In this document: one piece after another, positions 8,852 to 16,222 of the stretch
How positions within the stretch are numbered: position 1 is the first letter of the stretch
How the letters are laid out: each line of letters starts with the position of its first letter
DNA from: JAFKFH01 sp017307375
GTDB taxonomy: Bacteria; Pseudomonadota; Alphaproteobacteria; Ferrovibrionales; Ferrovibrionaceae
Reading direction: 5' to 3'
Assembly: GCA_965229335.1 (NCBI GenBank)
Contig: OZ245874.1
Span: forward strand, 930,001 to 994,000
Length of the DNA: 64,000 bases
The notes under the pieces: model-generated
Database searches by the model: none
What the model was told of the DNA's origin: nothing
The model's input: the letters and a program-made list of their open reading frames with translations, nothing else
Translations under genes and position numbers: made by a program

Positions 8852-10432
8852 CTACTTCAGCGGGACATTCCAGAAGCGGTTGATGTAGTAGTCGTCGAAC
8901 GACGGCAGCCGCTTCTTGTTCAGGGCCTGGATGAGACCGGTATCGGCGATCTTGATCATGTAGGCCTGATCGAGGACCTGTTTCTCGATCTGGTTCCAGG
9001 CGGTCTTGCGGTCGGCCAGGTCCTGCGACGTGTAGAACTTGTCGTAGGCGGCATCGAGGGTGCCGTCGTTCTTCACGTGCGGGAAGTTGTAGACCATGAA
9101 CTTCCACTGCTGCGGCCCCAGGTTGGGGTTCGAGCAGAACTGCGTCGACGAGATGTTCCAGTTGCCGCTGCCGCTCTGCATGTTCGCGGCATTGGTCGCC
9201 CAGTCGATGACATGGACCTCCGAGTCGATGCCGGCTTCCTTCAGCTGCTCGGAGAGGACGAGGATCGCGTCGCGGAATTCGGGATAGGTCGCGGTCGTCA
9301 TCAGCTGGATCTTCTGGCCGGGCTTGTAGCCGGCCTTTCGCGCCAGTTCACCGGCGAGCTTCGGATTCTTCTGGTCGTAGTACTGGTTGTTCAGGTCGCC
9401 GTTGTAGTACTCGCCGCCGGGGATGGTCATCGCGTGGCTGCGCTTGGTCGGGCGGCTGATCGCGGCCATGATGTCGTCGACGCCGATCGCGGTGCGGATC
9501 GCCTGGCGCATTTCCGGCGTATCGGTGCCGGGCTGCTGCGTGTTCACGATGAAGTACTGCTGGCAGGCGAGCAGGCGGCGCACTTCGAGATCCGGGCGGC
9601 CCTCGATCCGGGCGACGAGGTCGCGCGGCACGTTGGCGATGATGTCGGCCTCGCCGGTCTGCAATGCGGCGATGCGCGAATTGGCCTCCGGCATGAAGCG
9701 ATAGCGTACGTTCCTGACCAGCGCCTCCTTCTTGCCCACCAGGCCGTCGGCGGGCTTGCCCGTCGTGTCGACGGCATAGTCGTCGAACTTCTCGAGGGTA
9801 AGGTGGCTGTCCTTGCGCCACTCGGCCAGCTTGTACGGACCGGTGCCGATGATGTCGACCTCGCGGGCCGGCTTGTCCTTCTGTTCCGCGGGCAGCACGA
9901 CGAACGGATAGACGGGCGATTTCAGGACGTCGAGGAAGACGGCGTTGGTCTTGGAAAGCTTGATGATGAAGGTGTAGGGGTCGGGGGTGGAGTATTCGGT
10001 CACATCGGCCAGCACCGAGGCGTTCGGGCTCAGCTTGCGGTAACGCTCGAACGACGCCTGGACGTCGGCTGCCGTCATTTCCTTGCCGTTGTGGAACTTG
10101 ACCCCCTTCCTCAGCTGGAAGGTGAACGTCTTGCCGTCGGGCGCGACATCGATCTTGGATGCCAGCATCGGCTTGGCGGCATAGTTGGCATCCATGCCGA
10201 CCAGGCCTTCGAAGATGTGGTGCATCACTTCGAGGTCGACCGTGCTGCTGCCGACGAACGGGTCCAGCGTGCCAGGCCCCGCGGTATTTCCGTATATGAT
10301 GGTTTCGGCGTTCTTGCCCTGGCTTTGTGCCGGGGCGGCCAGGGCCGACACGCCGACCAGCGCGGTAATGCCCATCAAGATGCTGAGATATCTGGACTTT
10401 TTGCTCTTCTGTGACGCCGTCGCGGTGATCAT
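8852..10432 (-). CDS. Peptide/nickel-type ABC transporter substrate-binding protein (SBP family 5)
   Basis: Periplasmic binding protein of the DppA/OppA cluster C fold, 526 residues. A basic N terminus and hydrophobic stretch (YLSILMGITALVGVSALAA) form a Sec signal ending near APAQSQG. Family blocks are ETIIYGNTAGPGTLDPFVG at the mature N terminus, ALVRNVRYRFMPEANSRIAAL, and LRKGVKFHNGKEMTAADVQAS. It is the first gene of the minus-strand operon, and the leader immediately upstream contains a perfect 16-bp palindrome. The ligand is unknown; members bind peptides, opines, sugars, nickel complexes or plant metabolites. Confidence 0.93.
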   Translation of the reverse strand: MITATASQKSKKSRYLSILMGITALVGVSALAAPAQSQGKNAETIIYGNTAGPGTLDPFVGSSTVDLEVMHHIFEGLVGMDANYAAKPMLASKIDVAPDGKTFTFQLRKGVKFHNGKEMTAADVQASFERYRKLSPNASVLADVTEYSTPDPYTFIIKLSKTNAVFLDVLKSPVYPFVVLPAEQKDKPAREVDIIGTGPYKLAEWRKDSHLTLEKFDDYAVDTTGKPADGLVGKKEALVRNVRYRFMPEANSRIAALQTGEADIIANVPRDLVARIEGRPDLEVRRLLACQQYFIVNTQQPGTDTPEMRQAIRTAIGVDDIMAAISRPTKRSHAMTIPGGEYYNGDLNNQYYDQKNPKLAGELARKAGYKPGQKIQLMTTATYPEFRDAILVLSEQLKEAGIDSEVHVIDWATNAANMQSGSGNWNISSTQFCSNPNLGPQQWKFMVYNFPHVKNDGTLDAAYDKFYTSQDLADRKTAWNQIEKQVLDQAYMIKIADTGLIQALNKKRLPSFDDYYINRFWNVPLK

Positions 10433-10459
10433 GCGCTCCCCCTGTCTCTGTGATATCAG

Positions 10460-10475
10460 ATAGGATATATCCTAT
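10460..10475. promoter_or_regulatory. Candidate operator, 16-bp perfect palindrome
   Basis: ATAGGATATATCCTAT is a perfect palindrome in the divergent region between the importer operon and the GntR-family gene. Its inner edge is 27 nt upstream of the binding-protein start codon and it is AT-rich within GC-rich surroundings. The position fits an operator overlapping or just downstream of the promoter of the eight-gene operon. The adjacent FadR-type GntR protein is the obvious candidate ligand-responsive regulator (inference). Confidence 0.65.
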
Positions 10476-10672
10476 AGACACCGTAGTCAGGCCGTCATAA
10501 GCTTGTCAAACGAAACGAACCGACCTCTCGATTTCCCGATAAAGCCGAGGCCGATGGCCACACGAATCCGAACCGTCCTGCCGACTGCGCCGCCCGTCCC
10601 GGGACGTCGTTGCGGCCGCGATCACGATGGGCCGTCGTTCGCCTTACCCGTTCTCATGCCCGGTACCCCCTG

Positions 10673-11389
10673 ATGCTCCCGCTGAAAAAGCTTGCCCGCG
10701 AAAACCTCGCCTCGAAGGTCTATGAAGAGCTGCGCGAGGCGTTGATGCAGGGGCGGCTGCGGCCTGGGCAGCGGCTGAAGATCAGCGAGATTGCCGCCCA
10801 GTTCGGCGTGAGCGACACGCCGATCCGCGAGGCGTTCATGCAGCTGCTTCGCGAACAGGCCCTCGAGGTGACCAGCTCGCAGAGCTTCCAGGTGCCCAGG
10901 CCGTCGTTTCAGCGCTATGCCGATATTCGCGAACTCCGCCTTCGCCTCGAGCCGCTCGGCGCCGAGAAGGCGGCCAGGCTGATCTCGCCGGCCGAGATCG
11001 ACGTGATCGAAGCCGCCCACCATGCCCTGGTCGATGCCGAGCGGCGCGGCGACTGGCGCGACGCGGTCTACCAGAACTACGTGTTCCATCTCGGCATCTG
11101 CCGGGCTGCCGGCATGCCCAGCCTGACCAAGATCCTGGAAAGCCTGTGGTTGCAGAGCGGCCCGACGCTCAATCTTCTCTATCCCCATGCCGCGCCCCGC
11201 TATGCCGGCGAGCATCAGCATGTCCGCGTGCTCCGCGCGCTGCGCGAGCGGGATGGCCAGGCGGCGGGCGACGCGATCCGCTCCGATCTCGAGGAGGGCG
11301 GCGCGGCGCTGGTCGTGCTGCTGAAGGATATCGACGCGGGGCGCATCCGGGTACCGGAGCTGGTCGCCGCCGCCGCCGAGCCGGTCTGA
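10673..11389 (+). CDS. GntR family transcriptional regulator, FadR/FCD subfamily
   Basis: DNA-binding regulator of 238 residues. The winged helix-turn-helix covers about residues 8-75 (ASKVYEELREALMQGRLRPG, then ISEIAAQFGVSDTPIREA). It is followed by an all-helical FCD ligand domain (about 82-220) with ELRLRLEPLGAEKAARL. ATG 10673 begins with MLPLKKLARENLASKV, the usual type of start; the frame continues upstream only through a TTG at 10610. It is divergent from the ABC/aminotransferase/transketolase operon and 36 nt upstream of the dimethylformamidase-like gene, so it probably governs both (inference). FCD regulators usually respond to small carboxylates or sugar acids. Confidence 0.9.
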   Translation: MLPLKKLARENLASKVYEELREALMQGRLRPGQRLKISEIAAQFGVSDTPIREAFMQLLREQALEVTSSQSFQVPRPSFQRYADIRELRLRLEPLGAEKAARLISPAEIDVIEAAHHALVDAERRGDWRDAVYQNYVFHLGICRAAGMPSLTKILESLWLQSGPTLNLLYPHAAPRYAGEHQHVRVLRALRERDGQAAGDAIRSDLEEGGAALVVLLKDIDAGRIRVPELVAAAAEPV

Positions 11390-11425
11390 AAAGTCGCACT
11401 CAGAAATCAAGCTGCGGGAGCAGGT

Positions 11426-13096
11426 ATGCCACAGAGCCAAGCGCCGCTGGCGCCCGAGTTCAAGCCGATGAACGTCCATCCCAGGCGCGTGACGGTCATG
11501 CATCCCGACAATGCATGGCACCTGTCGCACTGGTACGAGGCGCCGCGGGAGGACCCCGCCGTGCCCGAGGTCTATACCTATACCGACGCCATCTCCTATG
11601 CCCCGGGCGCCGAAGTCAGCTTCCATTCCAGCAGCACGGCGAAGGCCTATACGATCCAGGTCTGGCGCGACGGCCACAAGCCGACGCTGGTCCATGAAGC
11701 GAAGGATCTGCCGGGCGAGTTCCATGCGACGCCGCGGGCCGCCTATCGCGACGGCTGCGGCTGGCCGGTCGGCCATCGCTGGACCCTGCCGCCGGATCTG
11801 CCGTCAGGCTTCTATCGGGTCGCCTCGACCTGCGACATCGGCAACGGCTCGCAATTCCTTCAGCATCATTTCTTCGTGGTCACGCCGAACGACCCCGCCC
11901 CCGCCCGCGACCGGTTTCTGCTGATCCTGCCGACTTCGACCTGGCTTGCCTACAACGACTGGGGCGGCTCCAATTCCTATGACGGAATTGATGGGCCGGA
12001 CGGCAACAAGTTCTCGCCGGTCCTGAGTTTCCAGCGGCCCTGGACGCGCGGCTTGGTCTGGCTGCCGCCCGGGGCCCCCCGGCTTTGCGACATGCCGAAG
12101 CGTCGCCCGCTCGAGGCGCCGCGCTATCCGACCAAGGAGTTCGCCTTCACCAACGGCTTCGCCCAGTATTACGCGTCGGCCGGCTGGGCACAGTTCGATC
12201 GGCATTTCGTGGTCTGGGCGGAACGCGAGGGCTACGATTTCGACATCATCACCCAGACCGATCTGCACTACCACCCGGAGATCCTGGGCCGCTATTCCAC
12301 CGGCGTCATCGTCGGTCATGACGAATACTGGACCCGTGACATGCGCGACACCGTCGACGCCTTCGTCGATGCGGGCGGGCGGATGGCGCGGTTTGCCGGC
12401 AACTATCTCTGGCAGGTCCGCCTGGAGGGCGAGGGGGCGCGGCAGGTCTGCTACAAGGCGCGCGCGAAGGCCGAGGATCCGGTGCGCGGGACCGAGAAAA
12501 GCCATCTGCTGACCTGTGGCTGGGAAGATCGTGCCGTCGGCCATCCGGGGGCCACGACCTTCGGGGTCAACGGCATGCGCGGCACCTATGCGTCGTGGGG
12601 CGGCTTTGCGCCGCGCGGCAGCCGGGGCTTCACCGTCTATCGCCCCAAGCACTGGGCGTTCGACAATACCGACATGCACTATGGCGACCTGCTGGGCGAC
12701 GAGGCGGGCATCTTCTCCTACGAGGTCGACGGCCTCGACTATACCTTCCGCGACGGACTGCCCTATCCGACGCATGCCGACGGTGCGCCAGAAAGCGTCG
12801 AGATCCTCGCCATGGGGCCGGCCGTGATCGCCGAGGACGAGTTCCAGGGCGAAGGCTATCGCTACTATCTGCGCGACGGCGGCCTGGCCGACCGCGCCAT
12901 GACGATGTCGAACGCGGTGACCCCGGAAACGCTGATCAAGCACCGCTACGGCTCGGGCATGATGGTGACGATGACGCGGGGCAAGGGCGAGGTCTTCACC
13001 GCCGGCAGCTGCGAATGGATCACCGGCCTGGCGCGCGACGAGTTCTATACGCAGCAGGTGACCCGCAACGTCCTCAATCGCTTTCTCGGGAAATAG
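11426..13096 (+). CDS. N,N-dimethylformamidase large (beta) subunit-like protein
   Basis: A 556-residue protein resembling the large-subunit C-terminal region of dimethylformamidase, an iron enzyme that hydrolyses dimethylformamide. Recognisable blocks are SSSTAKAYTIQVWRDG, LPSGFYRVAS, LPTSTWLAYNDWGGSNSYD, GVIVGHDEYWTRDM and TAGSCEWITGL near the C terminus. From memory, the iron-site His and Glu of dimethylformamidase are spaced as in H298-D-E300 of the GHDEYW motif here; I could not align this. The characterised large subunit is about 760 residues, so this homolog lacks an N-terminal segment, and no small-subunit gene is adjacent. No signal peptide is seen. ATG 11426 follows GGGAGCAGGT. The real substrate is probably another amide or N-substituted compound (inference). 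Confidence 0.8.
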   Translation: MPQSQAPLAPEFKPMNVHPRRVTVMHPDNAWHLSHWYEAPREDPAVPEVYTYTDAISYAPGAEVSFHSSSTAKAYTIQVWRDGHKPTLVHEAKDLPGEFHATPRAAYRDGCGWPVGHRWTLPPDLPSGFYRVASTCDIGNGSQFLQHHFFVVTPNDPAPARDRFLLILPTSTWLAYNDWGGSNSYDGIDGPDGNKFSPVLSFQRPWTRGLVWLPPGAPRLCDMPKRRPLEAPRYPTKEFAFTNGFAQYYASAGWAQFDRHFVVWAEREGYDFDIITQTDLHYHPEILGRYSTGVIVGHDEYWTRDMRDTVDAFVDAGGRMARFAGNYLWQVRLEGEGARQVCYKARAKAEDPVRGTEKSHLLTCGWEDRAVGHPGATTFGVNGMRGTYASWGGFAPRGSRGFTVYRPKHWAFDNTDMHYGDLLGDEAGIFSYEVDGLDYTFRDGLPYPTHADGAPESVEILAMGPAVIAEDEFQGEGYRYYLRDGGLADRAMTMSNAVTPETLIKHRYGSGMMVTMTRGKGEVFTAGSCEWITGLARDEFYTQQVTRNVLNRFLGK

Positions 13097-13209
13097 GCGG
13101 TCGCCGGCCGGGTGGTGCTCTGATTTCGGCATCACCCTGTCCGCGACACGATGCTTCCGCCGCGCCGTGCGATCCGCTTAGCATGCGCGGGCACGAGGGA
13201 GGATTTGCC

Positions 13210-14115
13210 ATGTCCATGACCACGCCCGGCGGTGTCTATGCCGCTTCGCTGACCCCGCTGGACCCCGCGACCCTGCGCCCCGATATCGATCGGCTGGTAG
13301 CGCATTCGCGCTGGCTGCTCGATCGCGGCTGCGACGGGCTGGGCATCCTTGGCACGACCGGCGAGGCCAACTCGCTGTCGGTCGCCGATCGGCGCCGGGT
13401 GATCGAGGCCGCGGCGGCGGCGCTGCCGCCCGAACGGCTGATGCCCGGGATCGGATCCTGCGCGCTGGCCGATGCGGTCGAGCTCGGTACCGCCGCGCTC
13501 AAGGCCGGGGTGCGCACCCTGCTCTGCCTGCCGCCTTTCTACTACAAGCCGGTTCCGGAAGCCGCGGTCGAGGCCTTCTTCGACCGGCTGATCGACGGCC
13601 TCGCCGATCCGGATCTGCGCCTCTACCTCTATCATTTCCCGCAATTGACCGGCTTTGCCTTCACGGTGCCGATGGTCGAGCGGATGATCGCCCGTCATGG
13701 CGCGATCATCGCCGGCATGAAGGATTCGTCCGGCGTGCTCGAAAACATGACGACCTTCGCCCGGTCGATTCCCGGTTTCGGGGTCTTTGCGGGTTCCGAG
13801 CAGTTCCTGCTGCCGGTACTCGAGGCCGGCGCGGTCGGCTGCATCTCGGCCACCACCAACCTGACCTCGCCGCTGGCACAGCTGGTCTTCCGCCAGCGTC
13901 GCGCCGCCGATCAGGAGCGGCTGACCGCCCAGCGGCTGGCAATCCAGAAATATCCGCTGGTCGCGATGCTCAAGGGGCTGATGCAGCGCCATTCCGGCGA
14001 CGCGGCCTGGGCCGGCATGCTGCCGCCTGCCCTGCCGGTGGCCGAGGCCGATATCGCCGCCCTGGCCGCCCAGCTGCAGGCACTTGGTGTCGAAGGACTG
14101 AAGCTCGCGGCTTGA
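13210..14115 (+). CDS. Dihydrodipicolinate synthase (DapA) family lyase
   Basis: A TIM-barrel class I aldolase/lyase of 301 residues, in the family of DapA, N-acetylneuraminate lyase and related dehydratases. The Schiff-base lysine is K171 in IIAGMKDSSG. LGTTGEANSLS is the GTTGE loop that binds the pyruvoyl carboxylate. The catalytic-tyrosine position falls in LYLYHFPQLTG. GGGAGG lies 6-7 nt before ATG 13210. It is probably not the biosynthetic DapA, because the YNVPGRT-type block is replaced and the gene sits behind a catabolic regulator. It more likely cleaves or dehydrates a keto acid made by neighbouring enzymes (inference). Confidence 0.88.
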   Translation: MSMTTPGGVYAASLTPLDPATLRPDIDRLVAHSRWLLDRGCDGLGILGTTGEANSLSVADRRRVIEAAAAALPPERLMPGIGSCALADAVELGTAALKAGVRTLLCLPPFYYKPVPEAAVEAFFDRLIDGLADPDLRLYLYHFPQLTGFAFTVPMVERMIARHGAIIAGMKDSSGVLENMTTFARSIPGFGVFAGSEQFLLPVLEAGAVGCISATTNLTSPLAQLVFRQRRAADQERLTAQRLAIQKYPLVAMLKGLMQRHSGDAAWAGMLPPALPVAEADIAALAAQLQALGVEGLKLAA

Positions 14116-14135
14116 CGTCGCGGCCAACAGGCTCC

Positions 14136-14167
14136 AATGCTGTTACCGACCAGTAGGCAACAGCATT
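14136..14167. repeat. Inverted repeat downstream of the DapA-family gene
   Basis: AATGCTGTT (14136-14144) and AACAGCATT (14159-14167) are perfect 9-bp arms around a 14-nt centre (ACCGACCAGTAGGC). The centre is itself a degenerate palindrome of the kind bound by TetR repressors. No T run follows, so a terminator is possible but weak. It lies about 150 nt upstream of the TetR-family gene. Confidence 0.5.
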
Positions 14168-14313
14168 CGGGCGCTTGGCATGCCGCATCGCAACATCGTT
14201 CCTGCGCCAGTCCTCGTCACCGCGCCGGTCTTCAGGCTCGGCAACGAGCTGATCGCTTGCTATGGTCCGCGCCCCGGCGAATCGGGGGCGTGTCGATGAG
14301 GAGCGAGCAGGGA

Positions 14314-15057
14314 ATGAAGCCGGCGGCCAATTCGCCGTGGACCGACGAGGTCCAGAACCGCGAGGAGCAGTTCGAGCTTAAGCGCCGGGCGGTGCTGAAG
14401 GCTGCCGCCCGTGCCTTCATCCAGCGCGGCTACTATCGCACCTCGCTCGACGACCTGGCCAAGAGCCTGCACGTCACCAAGCCGACGCTGTACTACTACA
14501 TCAAGAACAAGGAAGACATTCTCTACGCCTGCCAGGCCATCGGGGCCGAGCGCATGCACAAGGCGATGAGCGACGCCCAGCAGGCGGGCCGCAACGGCCT
14601 GGGCAAGCTGATGATCTTCCTGAAGGCCTATGCCGAGCATGTGCTGGACGATTTCGGCCGCTGCCTGATCATGGTCGACAACCGGGCGCTGAAGCCCGAG
14701 ACGCGGGCCCTGCTGCAGCGCGACGAACGCGCGCTCGATACCCAGCTGCGCGAGATGATCGCCGAGGGCATCGCCGACGGCTCGATCGGCGTCGACGATC
14801 CGAAGATGGCATCGTTCTTCATCTTCGGTGCCTTCAACTGGCTGACCCACTGGTATCAGCCGGAAGGTCCGCTGTCGCCCGAGGAGATCGCCGACAAGTT
14901 CCTCGTCTATGTCCGGTCGGGCGTCGCCCGGGGCGGCGATGGCGGTCAGGCGATCAGCCCGAGCGACGGATCCGAGGATGCGAAGCCGGGGAAGGCGCGC
15001 GCCGCGTCGGCCGGCGACCAGCGCCGGGCCAGGACTTCGGCCAGCACCGCGCGATAG
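14314..15057 (+). CDS. TetR family transcriptional regulator with unusual C-terminal tail
   Basis: A 247-residue TetR/AcrR repressor. The N-terminal HTH covers about residues 20-70 (AFIQRGYYRTSLDDLAKSLH, then VTKPTLYYYIKNKEDIL), followed by a helical ligand domain. ATG 14314 has GAGGAG ten bases upstream; ATG 14296 is in frame and would overlap that ribosome site. The conserved fold should end near residue 205. The remaining 40 or so residues are low-complexity, rich in Gly, Ala, Ser and Arg, and are read through the last 112 bases of the convergent DUF1501 gene. This suggests loss of an original stop codon (inference). Its target is unknown. Confidence 0.85.
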   Translation: MKPAANSPWTDEVQNREEQFELKRRAVLKAAARAFIQRGYYRTSLDDLAKSLHVTKPTLYYYIKNKEDILYACQAIGAERMHKAMSDAQQAGRNGLGKLMIFLKAYAEHVLDDFGRCLIMVDNRALKPETRALLQRDERALDTQLREMIAEGIADGSIGVDDPKMASFFIFGAFNWLTHWYQPEGPLSPEEIADKFLVYVRSGVARGGDGGQAISPSDGSEDAKPGKARAASAGDQRRARTSASTAR

Positions 15058-16208
15058 TCGGTCGTCACCTTCAGGTCGACGCCGTCCTCGAGCTGATCGG
15101 GACCGAGGCCCGGCCAGCGGCCGTACATCCGTCCGCCGCGCACCGTCGATCCCAGCACCATCATCGCGCCGCCCCGGCCGTGATCGGTGCCATTCGAGCG
15201 ATTGGCGCGGAAACGGCGTCCGAACTCGGTCATCACGATGACGGTCGTGGTCGCCTGCCGCGACCCCAGATCGTCCCAGAACGCGGTCAGCGCCCGCGAC
15301 AGCTGGCCGGTGAGTGTCCCGAAGCGTCCGGGCTGGCCTTCATGCGTATCCCAGCCGCCGACATCGACTGCCGCCAGTTCCAGGCCGACATCGAGCCGCG
15401 CAAGGCGTGCGACCGCCATCAGCGCCCGCCCGGCCTCGCCCGCAGACTCGTAGCGCGCCGCGCGTTCATAGGGTGCCGGCTTGCCGTCGGGCAGGTGATC
15501 GATGCGCGCGTCCAGCAACAGCGAGGCATCGAGCATGCGCCGCATCGCCGACGGCACCGTGCCGCCGTCGCCCGCCGGATAGATATTGCCCAGGATCTGC
15601 CGCATCACCGGTCCGCCCGGCAGGCCGGCCGCGGCATTGACGTCGGGCACGGCCACCGCACCCGGCAGGCCGGCATAGGACAGCGGCAGCGAGGGGCTCG
15701 ACCCCGCCGCGAACAAGGCACCGTCGGTCATGTGCGGGGCGGCCAGCCGTGCCAGCCAGCCATCGGGCACGCGGCCGATATCGGCTTCGCGTGCCACGCC
15801 CTTGTCCATCATGTCCTGGGCGACGAAATGGCTGCGCGACGGTGTGGTCAGGCCGACGGCATGCAGGATGGCAAGCTGGCCGCCGCGATAGAGATCGCCC
15901 AGCCCCGCAGCCTCGGGGTGCAGGTGGAAACCGGCCTTGTCGTCGAGGCCGTTGGCAAGCGGAATGCCCGGCCGCTCATCCCCCTCGGTGACGCGCAGCT
16001 CGGCCGGCCGCGCCTCGACATAGAAGGGATCGGCGGCCGGCCCGACGAAATTCAGGCCGTCGCAGGCGCCGCGCTGGAAGACGACGACCATGAGGTCGCG
16101 CGCGGCGCCCTGGGCCGGGCCGGCGAAGGCGAGCTTGGGGGACGCGGCCAGGGCGCCGGTGGCGGCCAGGGCGCGCAGGATATCGCGGCGGTGCGGTGTC
16201 GGCATCAT
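14946..16208 (-). CDS. DUF1501 family protein, Tat-type exported
   Basis: A 420-residue member of the DUF1501 family, which is related to alkaline-phosphatase/sulfatase-like folds and has no settled function. The N terminus HRRDILRALAATGALAASPK has twin arginines and a hydrophobic stretch ending AFA, suggesting export in folded form by Tat. Family blocks are VVVFQRGACDGLNFVGP, VDVGGWDTHEGQ, and MTEFGRRFRANRSNGTDHGR. GGAGGG precedes ATG 16208, and the gene starts 14 nt after the DUF1800 gene, a pairing seen widely in bacteria. Its 3' end overlaps the convergent TetR gene by 112 nt. Confidence 0.88.
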   Translation of the reverse strand: MMPTPHRRDILRALAATGALAASPKLAFAGPAQGAARDLMVVVFQRGACDGLNFVGPAADPFYVEARPAELRVTEGDERPGIPLANGLDDKAGFHLHPEAAGLGDLYRGGQLAILHAVGLTTPSRSHFVAQDMMDKGVAREADIGRVPDGWLARLAAPHMTDGALFAAGSSPSLPLSYAGLPGAVAVPDVNAAAGLPGGPVMRQILGNIYPAGDGGTVPSAMRRMLDASLLLDARIDHLPDGKPAPYERAARYESAGEAGRALMAVARLARLDVGLELAAVDVGGWDTHEGQPGRFGTLTGQLSRALTAFWDDLGSRQATTTVIVMTEFGRRFRANRSNGTDHGRGGAMMVLGSTVRGGRMYGRWPGLGPDQLEDGVDLKVTTDYRAVLAEVLARRWSPADAARAFPGFASSDPSLGLIA

Positions 16209-16222
16209 CGTGCTGCCCTCCG

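Noticed and set aside
13210..14115. Biosynthetic dapA for lysine
   Set aside because: The usual tyrosine block is changed and the gene sits in a catabolic context behind a GntR regulator, so only the family is assigned.
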